A DNA stretch of 64,000 nucleotides from Rhizobium rhizogenes NBRC 13257 (lineage in GTDB: Bacteria > Pseudomonadota > Alphaproteobacteria > Rhizobiales > Rhizobiaceae): contig NZ_BAYX01000004.1 in NCBI RefSeq assembly GCF_000696095.1, positions 1 through 64,000 on the forward strand, given 5' to 3'. Positions 28,755 to 37,163 of the stretch are shown here, piece by piece; positions within the stretch are counted from its first letter, which is position 1, and every line of letters starts with the position of its first letter. The position numbers and the translations under genes are program-made. Below the pieces are notes generated by a model, which was given only the letters and a program-made list of their open reading frames with translations, had not been told where the DNA came from and made no database searches.

Positions 28755-28775
28755 ACGGGAAATTGAACTTCCCGT
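28755..28775 (+). terminator. Hairpin after expR
   Basis: ACGGGAA (28755-28761) pairs perfectly with TTCCCGT (28769-28775) around a 7-nt loop, 26 bp beyond the expR stop. There is no T-run, so its role as terminator is tentative. Confidence 0.45.
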
Positions 28776-28842
28776 GACAAGAAGTTAAGAATTCTCTTCG
28801 CGGGTGCAGCATTGCCCGTTTCGATGCCGTGAGGAGACTGCA

Positions 28843-31800
28843 TTGCCCATATCCAAGATCCTGGTTGCCAACCGTTCCGAGATTGCCATTCGCGTATTTC
28901 GCGCTGCCAATGAGCTCGGGATTAAAACAGTCGCCATCTGGGCCGAGGAAGACAAACTGGCATTGCACCGCTTCAAGGCGGACGAGAGCTATCAGGTCGG
29001 CCGCGGCCCGCATCTTTCCCGCGACCTCGGGCCGATCGAAAGCTATCTGTCGATCGACGAGATCATCCGTGTCGCCAAGCTGTCCGGTGCCGACGCCATT
29101 CATCCGGGCTACGGCCTCCTGTCGGAAAGCCCCGAGTTCGTTGACGCCTGCGATGCCGCCGGCATTATCTTCATCGGCCCGCGCGCAGATACGATGCGCC
29201 AGCTTGGCAACAAGGTCGCGGCCCGCAACCTGGCGATCTCGGTTGGCGTGCCGGTCGTGCCTGCCACCGAACCGCTGCCCGACGATATGAAGCTCGTGGC
29301 GAAGATGGCCGAGGAGATCGGCTATCCGGTAATGCTCAAGGCCTCCTGGGGCGGCGGCGGTCGCGGCATGCGTGCCATCCGTGATCCCAAGGATCTCGCC
29401 AAGGAAGTGACGGAAGCCAAGCGTGAGGCGATGGCCGCTTTCGGCAAGGACGAGGTCTATCTGGAAAAGCTGGTCGAGCGTGCGCGCCACGTCGAAAGCC
29501 AGGTTCTCGGCGACACCCATGGCAATGTCGTGCACCTGTTCGAGCGCGACTGTTCGGTCCAGCGTCGCAACCAGAAGGTCGTCGAGCGCGCGCCTGCACC
29601 TTATCTCACGGACGCGCAGCGCCAGGAACTGGCCGCCTATTCGCTGAAGATCGCCGGTGCGACCGGTTATGTCGGCGCCGGCACGGTCGAATATCTGATG
29701 GATGCCGATACCGGCAAATTCTACTTCATCGAAGTCAATCCGCGCATCCAGGTCGAGCATACGGTGACCGAAGTTGTCACCGGTATCGACATCGTCAAGG
29801 CGCAGATCCACATCCTCGACGGTTTTGCCATCGGCACGCCGGAATCGGGCGTGCCGAAGCAGGCGGATATCCGCCTCAATGGCCATGCCCTGCAGTGCCG
29901 CGTCACCACCGAGGATCCGGAACATAACTTCATTCCCGATTACGGCCGCATCACCGCCTATCGCTCGGCTGCCGGCTTCGGCATTCGTCTGGATGGCGGT
30001 ACCGCCTATTCGGGCGCGATCATCACCCGCTTCTATGATCCGCTGCTGGTCAAGGTGACCGCTTGGGCCTCGACGCCGGACGAGACGATTGCCCGCATGG
30101 ACCGGGCGCTGCGCGAATTCCGTATTCGCGGCGTGGCGACCAACCTCACCTTCCTCGAAGCGATCATCACCCACCCAAAATTCCGCGATAACAGCTATAC
30201 GACGCGCTTCATCGATACGACGCCGGAGCTGTTCCAGCAGGTCAAGCGCCAGGACCGCGCCACCAAGCTGCTCACCTATCTGGCCGACGTCACCGTCAAC
30301 GGCCATCCGGAAGCCCGTGGCCGGCCCGCGCCGTCGCCGAAGGCCTCGGAGCCTATTCTGCCCTATATTGACGGCAAAGTTCCCGACGGCAGCAAGCAGC
30401 GGCTCGACCAGCTCGGTCCGCAGAAGTTCGCCGAATGGATGCGCAATGAGAAGCGCGTGCTTCTGACCGACACGACGATGCGCGACGGCCATCAATCGCT
30501 GCTCGCCACCCGCATGCGGACCTTCGATATCGCCCAGGTCGCCGGGACCTATGCCCGCGCTCTGCCGCAACTGCTGTCGCTGGAATGCTGGGGCGGCGCC
30601 ACCTTCGACGTCTCCATGCGCTTCCTCACCGAAGATCCGTGGGAGCGCCTGTCGCTGATCCGCGAGGGCGCGCCGAACCTGCTTCTGCAGATGCTTTTGC
30701 GTGGTGCCAACGGCGTCGGCTACACCAACTATCCCGACAATGTCGTCAAATACTTTGTCCGCCAAGCCGCCAAGGGCGGTATCGATCTCTTCCGCGTCTT
30801 CGACTGCCTGAACTGGGTCGAGAACATGCGCGTGTCGATGGATGCCATCATCGAGGAGAACAAGCTCTGCGAGGCGGCGATCTGCTATACCGGCGATATT
30901 CTGAACTCCGCCCGTCCGAAGTATGATCTGAAGTACTATACCGATCTCGCCGTCGAACTGGAAAAGGCCGGTGCCCATATCATCGCGCTGAAGGACATGG
31001 CCGGGCTTCTGAAGCCTGCCGCTGCCAAGGTGCTGTTCAAGGCGTTGCGCGAGGCGACCAGCCTGCCGATCCACTTCCACACGCATGATACCTCGGGCAT
31101 TGCCGCCGCCACGGTGCTGGCGGCCGTGGACGCGGGCGTCGATGCGGTCGATGCGGCGATGGATGCGCTTTCCGGCAATACCTCGCAGCCCTGCCTCGGC
31201 TCGATCGTCGAAGCTTTGAAGGGCACTGAGCGCGATCCGGGCCTCGATCCTGAATGGATCCGCCGGGTCTCCTTCTACTGGGAAGCGGTACGCCATCAGT
31301 ACGCGGCCTTCGAGAGCGATCTCAAGGGGCCGGCCTCGGAAGTCTATCTGCATGAAATGCCAGGCGGCCAGTTCACCAACCTCAAGGAACAGGCGCGCTC
31401 GCTCGGTCTCGAGACCCGCTGGCATCAGGTGGCGCAGGCTTATGCCGACGCCAACCAGATGTTTGGCGATATCGTCAAGGTCACCCCCTCTTCCAAGGTG
31501 GTCGGCGACATGGCGCTGATGATGGTCTCCCAGGATCTGACGGTTGCCGACGTGGTCAATCCCGACCGCGAAGTGTCCTTCCCGGAATCGGTGGTCTCGA
31601 TGCTGAAGGGCGATCTCGGCCAGCCGCCGGGCGGATGGCCGGTGGCCTTGCAGAAGAAGGCGCTGAAGGGTGAGGCACCCTATACGGTGCGCCCGGGTTC
31701 GCTGTTGGCCGAGGCCGATCTCGATGCCGAGCGCAAGGTCATCGAGACCAAGCTGGAGCGCAAGGTCGATGACTTCGAATTCGCTTCCTACCTGATGTAT

Positions 31801-32304
31801 CCGAAGGTCTTCACCGACTATGCGCTGGCCGCCGATACCTACGGCCCGGTCTCGGTGCTGCCGACGCCTGCTTATTTCTACGGCTTGAAGGAAGGCGGCG
31901 AGCTCTTTGCGGAGATCGAGAAGGGCAAGACGCTGGTGGTCGTCAACCAGGCGATGACGGCGACCGATGAAAAGGGCATGGTGACGGTGTTCTTTGAGCT
32001 CAACGGCCAGCCGCGTCGCATCAAGGTGCCGGACCGTGCCCATGGCGCCTCGGGCAGTGCCGTGCGCCGCAAGGCGGAGCCCGGCAATGCCGCGCATGTC
32101 GGCGCGCCGATGCCGGGCGTCATCTCCCGCGTCTTCGTCACCCCCGGTCAGGCCATCAAGGCTGGCGACGTGCTCGTCTCCATCGAAGCGATGAAGATGG
32201 AAACGGCACTGCATGCGGAGAAGGACGGCACCATAACCGAAGTCCTCGTGCTTGCCGGCGACCAGATCGACGCAAAGGACTTGCTGGTCGTCTACGGGGC
32301 TTGA
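28843..32304 (+). CDS. pyc: Pyruvate carboxylase
   Basis: A 1,153-residue single-chain enzyme that makes oxaloacetate from pyruvate, bicarbonate and ATP, refilling the TCA cycle. Domain order is biotin carboxylase (residues 1 to about 460, with KASWGGGGRGM), carboxyltransferase (about 530-820, with LTDTTMRDGHQSL), a tetramerisation region and the biotin carrier domain with Lys1118 in EAMKM. It closely resembles the well-studied Rhizobium etli enzyme. I start at the TTG at 28843, giving MPISKILVANRSE, because GAGGAG lies 6 nt upstream; the frame is open from 28804. Location beside expR is the same as in Sinorhizobium. Confidence 0.97.
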   Translation: MPISKILVANRSEIAIRVFRAANELGIKTVAIWAEEDKLALHRFKADESYQVGRGPHLSRDLGPIESYLSIDEIIRVAKLSGADAIHPGYGLLSESPEFVDACDAAGIIFIGPRADTMRQLGNKVAARNLAISVGVPVVPATEPLPDDMKLVAKMAEEIGYPVMLKASWGGGGRGMRAIRDPKDLAKEVTEAKREAMAAFGKDEVYLEKLVERARHVESQVLGDTHGNVVHLFERDCSVQRRNQKVVERAPAPYLTDAQRQELAAYSLKIAGATGYVGAGTVEYLMDADTGKFYFIEVNPRIQVEHTVTEVVTGIDIVKAQIHILDGFAIGTPESGVPKQADIRLNGHALQCRVTTEDPEHNFIPDYGRITAYRSAAGFGIRLDGGTAYSGAIITRFYDPLLVKVTAWASTPDETIARMDRALREFRIRGVATNLTFLEAIITHPKFRDNSYTTRFIDTTPELFQQVKRQDRATKLLTYLADVTVNGHPEARGRPAPSPKASEPILPYIDGKVPDGSKQRLDQLGPQKFAEWMRNEKRVLLTDTTMRDGHQSLLATRMRTFDIAQVAGTYARALPQLLSLECWGGATFDVSMRFLTEDPWERLSLIREGAPNLLLQMLLRGANGVGYTNYPDNVVKYFVRQAAKGGIDLFRVFDCLNWVENMRVSMDAIIEENKLCEAAICYTGDILNSARPKYDLKYYTDLAVELEKAGAHIIALKDMAGLLKPAAAKVLFKALREATSLPIHFHTHDTSGIAAATVLAAVDAGVDAVDAAMDALSGNTSQPCLGSIVEALKGTERDPGLDPEWIRRVSFYWEAVRHQYAAFESDLKGPASEVYLHEMPGGQFTNLKEQARSLGLETRWHQVAQAYADANQMFGDIVKVTPSSKVVGDMALMMVSQDLTVADVVNPDREVSFPESVVSMLKGDLGQPPGGWPVALQKKALKGEAPYTVRPGSLLAEADLDAERKVIETKLERKVDDFEFASYLMYPKVFTDYALAADTYGPVSVLPTPAYFYGLKEGGELFAEIEKGKTLVVVNQAMTATDEKGMVTVFFELNGQPRRIKVPDRAHGASGSAVRRKAEPGNAAHVGAPMPGVISRVFVTPGQAIKAGDVLVSIEAMKMETALHAEKDGTITEVLVLAGDQIDAKDLLVVYGA

Positions 32305-32386
32305 TCGTCCGTCACAAGACAAAGGAAAGGGATGGCTCTCGGGCCGGCCTTTTCCTGAACCTGGCCTTCAAGGCGAGATCGCATCA

Positions 32387-33208
32387 ATGACAGACAGTCT
32401 CCGGCATTTCGGGCAGTATGACGTTATCCTTTTGCGCGACGGTGTCTTCGAAGCGCCAGCGCAGGTGCTGATCCATGCGGATGGCAGTCCGGCCCGGCAG
32501 CGTGCGATCGAAGCGTTGGGCAAGCCGATGCTTCAGGTGGATGTAAACTGTTTTGCCCTGCGCAGCGCCGACGGCATCATTCTGGTGGATGCCGGTACCG
32601 GGACTGCGTGGGGACCAAAATACGGCCATGCGCGGTCGGCGTTGCAGGAGGCCGGCATTACGCCGGACCAGATACGGCTGATATTGCTGACCCATATCCA
32701 TGGCGATCATGCACTCGGCCTGTTCGACGGAGACGCTTCGTATTTCCCGAATGCCGAAATAGTCGTGCCGGCCAGGGATTTTGCCTTTTTCACCGATCCG
32801 GCCGTTCGAGAGGCAACACCTGAGGCGCGCCGCGGTGGCTTCAAGGTGGCTGAGCAACTCGTCCGCGTCTATGGGTCCCGAGTCCGGCAGCTTCCTGATG
32901 GCCCGGTGCTCGCCGGCATAGAGGCCCGCCCTCTGCCGGGTCACACTCCCGGCCACACCGGCTATCTGGTGCGCGGCGGGGACAAGGATCTTCTGATCTG
33001 GGGCGACACCTTGCATCTGGAAGACCTTCAACCCGGCGATCCGAAGATCGGCCTGATTTACGATATCGACCCCGAGATGGCGGTACAAACGCGTCAGGCT
33101 ACGCTGGAACACGCCGTCCGCGAAGGCTGGATTGTCGCCGGCGGCCATATCACCGGCTTCGGCCGCGTGGAACGGGCCTCAGAGGGCTATCGGATCGTGC
33201 CGGTGTGA
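32387..33208 (+). CDS. Metallo-beta-lactamase-fold hydrolase
   Basis: A 273-residue protein with the fold motif THIHGDHALG (HxHxDH), a distal PGHTPGH and a later GD-type metal ligand (WGDTLH). It resembles lactonase-like and glyoxalase II-like members of the superfamily; AHL lactonases such as AttM/AiiA have the same motif, which is worth noting near expR but is not evidence of that role. The frame opens at 32252 inside pyc, but the ATG at 32387 fits the family start. It is 82 bp after pyc. Its substrate is unknown. Confidence 0.8.
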   Translation: MTDSLRHFGQYDVILLRDGVFEAPAQVLIHADGSPARQRAIEALGKPMLQVDVNCFALRSADGIILVDAGTGTAWGPKYGHARSALQEAGITPDQIRLILLTHIHGDHALGLFDGDASYFPNAEIVVPARDFAFFTDPAVREATPEARRGGFKVAEQLVRVYGSRVRQLPDGPVLAGIEARPLPGHTPGHTGYLVRGGDKDLLIWGDTLHLEDLQPGDPKIGLIYDIDPEMAVQTRQATLEHAVREGWIVAGGHITGFGRVERASEGYRIVPV

Positions 33209-33758
33209 AACCCGGCCAATTTGCTCCTATCCCGTCGCCATGCCTGTTGCAGAAGATCCGATTGATTTGTGCGTGTGGACGATGAAGCCCAAATCGACCA
33301 TGCCGAGATGACATTGTTGCTTCATCGTCACACTATCTCTCAAAGTTCAGTGGGAGCGCGAACTGAAAATCTGAAGTATGCGTAAATCACTTTATAGACG
33401 ACAATCCCGAATCTATGAGTTTATTCGCGGGATGCAGGAATCTGCCTCTGGCAAATAGGCGGAAGAACCCAGATCGTCGAATTTATTTTTCGCTTTATTA
33501 AGCGTAATTATGCGTAACGGATGCGGATTCGTCGACGGGACGACGATGTTTTCTCACTCCGCTTGAATAGAACGCTTTGCGGTTTTACAAATCTCTTACC
33601 TCTCGGATGCATATTGATCCCGGCTTCTGTTGCACACCACGCTTTCGTATCGAGTCCGCCGTCCTTTTTCTGCGGATCATCCAGATTGCGAGTGGAACTA
33701 GCCTCTAACCAACGGCCCGACGATTAACCGATCAACTATCAAGAGCATTCTAGAGCGT
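33209..33758. other. AT-rich gene-free region before the secretion cassette
   Basis: No supported gene is seen in 550 bp. Frames are short and unrelated to any family I know; a 68-codon frame at 33521-33727 has no ribosome site. Base composition is lower in GC than the flanking core genes, which fits a boundary of an acquired segment. Confidence 0.35.
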
Positions 33759-33881
33759 ATGGCTAACGAGCGCGAAGAGTTATCTGAAATTTCCAAGGAC
33801 GCGAACAGCTCGATCTTGTTGAAGAACGTTGCCTTGGCAATCTTCCATCAGGATGACTTCCGTTTCATTGCGGCAGCGTGA
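33759..33881 (+). CDS. Possible 40-residue leader or small protein
   Basis: An ATG-started frame of 40 codons (MANEREELSEISKDANSS at the start) ends 7 bp before the TTG start of the secretion ABC gene. The amino acid mix is plausible for a folded peptide with an acidic first half and a hydrophobic second half, but the ribosome site is weak. It could be a small translated leader or chance. I do not recognise it. Confidence 0.3.
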   Translation: MANEREELSEISKDANSSILLKNVALAIFHQDDFRFIAAA

Positions 33882-33888
33882 GCGGGGT

Positions 33889-35646
33889 TTGAGCTTGTCT
33901 AGCACGACTACGAAGACTCCACAGATGTTCCTTGTGGCCGTTTTATCCTCCTTGAAGAAAGCCTTTCTCGGGATCGGTGCGACCAGCGCGCTTGTCAACG
34001 TTCTCGCCTTGACCGGCTCCTTCTTCATGCTGCAGGTCTACGATCGCGTCATTCCAGGCCACAGTCTGCCTACGCTGGTTGGTCTGGGCATCATAACGGC
34101 CACACTTTACGCGTTTCAGGGAATCCTCGAGCTCGTCCGTTCGATGCTTTTGGTGCGCGTCGGCCTATCGGTGGATGAGCGCTTTGGAACAGCTGTCTAC
34201 GATTCCCTCGTCTTATTTCCGTCGCGCATGCAGGTGCCCGGAAATGGTCTTCAGTCGGTGCACGACCTGGATACTGTACGAATGTTTCTTTCGGGGCCGG
34301 GGCCAACTGCTTTGTTCGATATTCCCTGGATGGCGTTTTATCTCGGTTTATGCTTCCTGTTTCATGTGTGGATCGGTATGACGGCCTTGGCCGGAGCCCT
34401 AATGCTCATCGGTCTGACGATCTTGGCCGAACTGAAGTCACGTCAGCCGGCTAAGGAGGCCGCGAAAATCGCTTCCGAGCGAATGGCTCTTGCGGAAGCA
34501 ACGCGTCGCAATTCAGAAGCCGTGCTTGCGATGGGTTTTGGCCATCTGCTTGGTAGGCAGTGGAGCGAAATCAATCGCCGCTATCTCAGTAACCATCTGC
34601 GTGCGTCAAACGTAACAGGCATACTCGGGACAATTTCCAAGATCTTGCGAATGGTACTGCAGTCAGCGGTGCTTGCTGTTGGGGCCATACTTGTCATCCG
34701 CCAAGAGGCCTCGGGCGGCATTATGATAGCAAGTTCCATCCTTGTTAGTCGGGCGTTGGCGCCGGTCGAACTGGCGATCGGCCAATGGAAGGGTTTCGCC
34801 GCAGCGCGTGATAGCTGGTCACGGCTGATGAAGCTCGCGCAACTGATGCAGGCTGATGAAAAAGAAGTTTCCCTTCCCAGGCCCGAAAGCGCCCTGAAAG
34901 CTGAAAACCTGCATCTCGCGGCGCCGGGCTTAAAGCTCGCGATTGTGCGCGGCGTTTCCTTTGAGCTTCGGGCAGGAGAAGCCGTCGGTGTCATCGGTCC
35001 AAGCGCATCAGGTAAATCCTCACTCGCGCGGGGCCTCGTCGGGATTTGGCCGCCGATTTCAGGCGCGGTCCGCCTGGATGGGGCATCTCTGTCACAATGG
35101 GATCTGCGAGCGCTTGGCCAACACATTGGATATTTGCCGCAGGATGTTTCGTTGTTTGGTGGATCTATCGCCGAAAACATAGCCCGTTTCGATCCGGATG
35201 CGCCGTCAGAAAAAATCATTGCTGCTGCGAAGGCGGCTGGTGTCTACGACATGATTGTGCAGTTCCCCGAAGGCTTCGACACGAAGATCGGCGAACAAGG
35301 ATCGGCGCTGTCGGGCGGACAGCGGCAGCGTATCGCGCTGGCACGTGCGCTCTATGGCGAGCCGTTCCTGATCGTTCTCGATGAGCCTAACTCAAACCTC
35401 GACGCGGAGGGGGAGGCGGCGTTGTCACGTGCGATACTGGATGTGAAGGCGCGTGGCGGCATTGCTATCATTATCGCTCATCGCCCAAGTGCACTTGGTG
35501 TTGTCGACAAGGTTCTTGTCCTGGCGAATGGTCAGATGCAGGCATTTGGGCCGAAGGATGAAGTCCTCAGGAAGACGACGCAGCCAGCGCCGTCCGGGCT
35601 GCAGCCTGTTCGACTAATGATCGCCGGCGAGGAGAGGACGCAATGA
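33889..35646 (+). CDS. Type I secretion ABC permease/ATPase (PrtD type)
   Basis: A 585-residue inner-membrane ABC protein for export of unfolded proteins carrying C-terminal signals. The membrane domain (about residues 20-300) has FMLQVYDRVIPG, typical of the PrtD/HlyB branch without a peptidase domain. The ATPase domain has Walker A GPSASGKS (370-377), signature LSGGQRQR from 474 and LIVLDEPNSNLD. The frame opens at 33829; I use the TTG at 33889, which has GTGAG 6 nt upstream, and the TTG at 33895 is close behind. Translation is coupled to the adaptor gene (ATGA). The likely cargo is the metalloprotease downstream. Confidence 0.88.
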   Translation: MSLSSTTTKTPQMFLVAVLSSLKKAFLGIGATSALVNVLALTGSFFMLQVYDRVIPGHSLPTLVGLGIITATLYAFQGILELVRSMLLVRVGLSVDERFGTAVYDSLVLFPSRMQVPGNGLQSVHDLDTVRMFLSGPGPTALFDIPWMAFYLGLCFLFHVWIGMTALAGALMLIGLTILAELKSRQPAKEAAKIASERMALAEATRRNSEAVLAMGFGHLLGRQWSEINRRYLSNHLRASNVTGILGTISKILRMVLQSAVLAVGAILVIRQEASGGIMIASSILVSRALAPVELAIGQWKGFAAARDSWSRLMKLAQLMQADEKEVSLPRPESALKAENLHLAAPGLKLAIVRGVSFELRAGEAVGVIGPSASGKSSLARGLVGIWPPISGAVRLDGASLSQWDLRALGQHIGYLPQDVSLFGGSIAENIARFDPDAPSEKIIAAAKAAGVYDMIVQFPEGFDTKIGEQGSALSGGQRQRIALARALYGEPFLIVLDEPNSNLDAEGEAALSRAILDVKARGGIAIIIAHRPSALGVVDKVLVLANGQMQAFGPKDEVLRKTTQPAPSGLQPVRLMIAGEERTQ

Positions 35647-36953
35647 AGGATGATCACGCGCCGCTTGCCGAGCACGCCATCCGTCGCCTGACGTTCGTCG
35701 CGATCACCGCAATTATCTTTCTCGTTGGGGTCCTGGGAGGTCTAGCTGCTACCATTCGCCTTCAGGGCGCTGTCATTGCCGCCGGCACGTTGGTCGTCGA
35801 CAGCTACGTTAAACCCGTTCAGCACCAAAAGGGCGGAACTGTCGGTCAAGTGTTCGTCAAGAACGGGGATCGTGTCGAACCTGGCCAAATACTCATACAT
35901 CTCGATGACACCCAAGCGCGTGCTAATCTTGCGATCGTTTCGAAGCGTCTGAAGGAACTTGCCGCGCGGACCGCACGGCTTTCAGCCGAACGAGATTCTA
36001 AAGAGGATATCACCTTTCCTGAGGGCCTTTTAAAGGAGCGGGAGATTGTCGAAGTGGCAGCGATGCTCGATGGTGAGCAGCGGCTGTTTCATGATCGGCG
36101 GTCTTCCAAGATGGGGCGCAAAGCGCAGTTGGCCGAGCGGGTGCGCCAGCTTTCGAAGGAGGCGGAGGGGCTGAGCGCCCAACAGGACGGCAAACGGCAA
36201 GCGATTGCCATTATCAACAAGGAACTCACCAGCCTGCAACCGTTGCTCGATCAGGGCATTATCCCGGCGACCCGAGTCTATAACTTACAGCGCGATGCAG
36301 CAGACCTCACCGGTGAGCTCGGCAGTCTGATCGCCTCCGCGGCCCAAACCAACGGCAAGATCGCTGAAACCCAGCTGCAGATCATTCAGGTTGATGACGA
36401 TCAAAGAACCGAGGTATCGGACCAACTGCGCCAGGCCGAAAGCGAAATCGGTGAATATTCCGAGCGTTTCGTTGCTGCTGAGGACGAGTTGAGACACATC
36501 GATATCCGCGCACCACAGGCAGGCATCGTTCATCAACTGGCCGTGCATGCATCAGGGGCAGTCGTTACGCCCAGTGAAGCGATCATGCAAATTGTGCCTG
36601 ACAACGATGTGCTGACACCGGAACTCAAGCTGTCGCCGCAGGATATCGATCAGGTGGTTGTAGGGCAGGACGTAACGCTTCGATTTTCTGCGTTCAATCA
36701 GCGCACTACACCGGAATTGAGTGGCCGCATTACGAGGATTGCAGCCGATCTCACCACTGATCAGCGCACCGGGCAAGGCTATTATAGCCTCAGGGTCGCC
36801 GTCTCGGCGACCGAATGGGCTCGGTTGGGCAATCTAGCACCGGTGGTCGGGATGCCGGTGGAGGCGTTCATTCAGACGGGTGAGCGTACTGCACTGGCAT
36901 ATTTGGCAAAGCCGTTGACGGACCAAATGGCTCGGGCGTTTAGAGAAGAGTGA
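35643..36953 (+). CDS. HlyD-type membrane fusion protein (PrtE type)
   Basis: A 436-residue periplasmic adaptor for type I secretion. It has one N-terminal membrane helix (about residues 17-39), a biotinyl-like segment (VKPVQHQKGGTVGQVFVKNG), a long coiled-coil region (about 95-290, with many Glu, Lys and Gln) and a second lipoyl half with IRAPQAGIVHQL. It links the ABC protein to an outer-membrane TolC-type channel, which is not encoded in the window. Its start overlaps the upstream stop as ATGA. Confidence 0.9.
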   Translation: MKDDHAPLAEHAIRRLTFVAITAIIFLVGVLGGLAATIRLQGAVIAAGTLVVDSYVKPVQHQKGGTVGQVFVKNGDRVEPGQILIHLDDTQARANLAIVSKRLKELAARTARLSAERDSKEDITFPEGLLKEREIVEVAAMLDGEQRLFHDRRSSKMGRKAQLAERVRQLSKEAEGLSAQQDGKRQAIAIINKELTSLQPLLDQGIIPATRVYNLQRDAADLTGELGSLIASAAQTNGKIAETQLQIIQVDDDQRTEVSDQLRQAESEIGEYSERFVAAEDELRHIDIRAPQAGIVHQLAVHASGAVVTPSEAIMQIVPDNDVLTPELKLSPQDIDQVVVGQDVTLRFSAFNQRTTPELSGRITRIAADLTTDQRTGQGYYSLRVAVSATEWARLGNLAPVVGMPVEAFIQTGERTALAYLAKPLTDQMARAFREE

Positions 36954-37163
36954 CGATGTCGAATGTGGCTTGTTCTCAAGATTCCGGTCCAGAACTGGCA
37001 GTAATTCGCCGGTGTTGCGCAGCGTCGATCGCTCTCATCCTCACATGGTGGTGAAAGATGTTAACGGAAAATGCTACTCCTACTTGCAGATCACTTACTT
37101 GCCGTTTAAGCATCTCGATGAACGGCGGCTATTAAATTCACGGGACGTTAGGGGACGTTTTGA

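Noticed and set aside
28753..32322. 1,189-codon open frame on the minus strand
   Set aside because: Shadow of pyc. The plus-strand product matches pyruvate carboxylase along its whole length.
33521..33727. 68-codon plus-strand frame
   Set aside because: No ribosome site, no motif, in an AT-rich gap with no matching neighbour.
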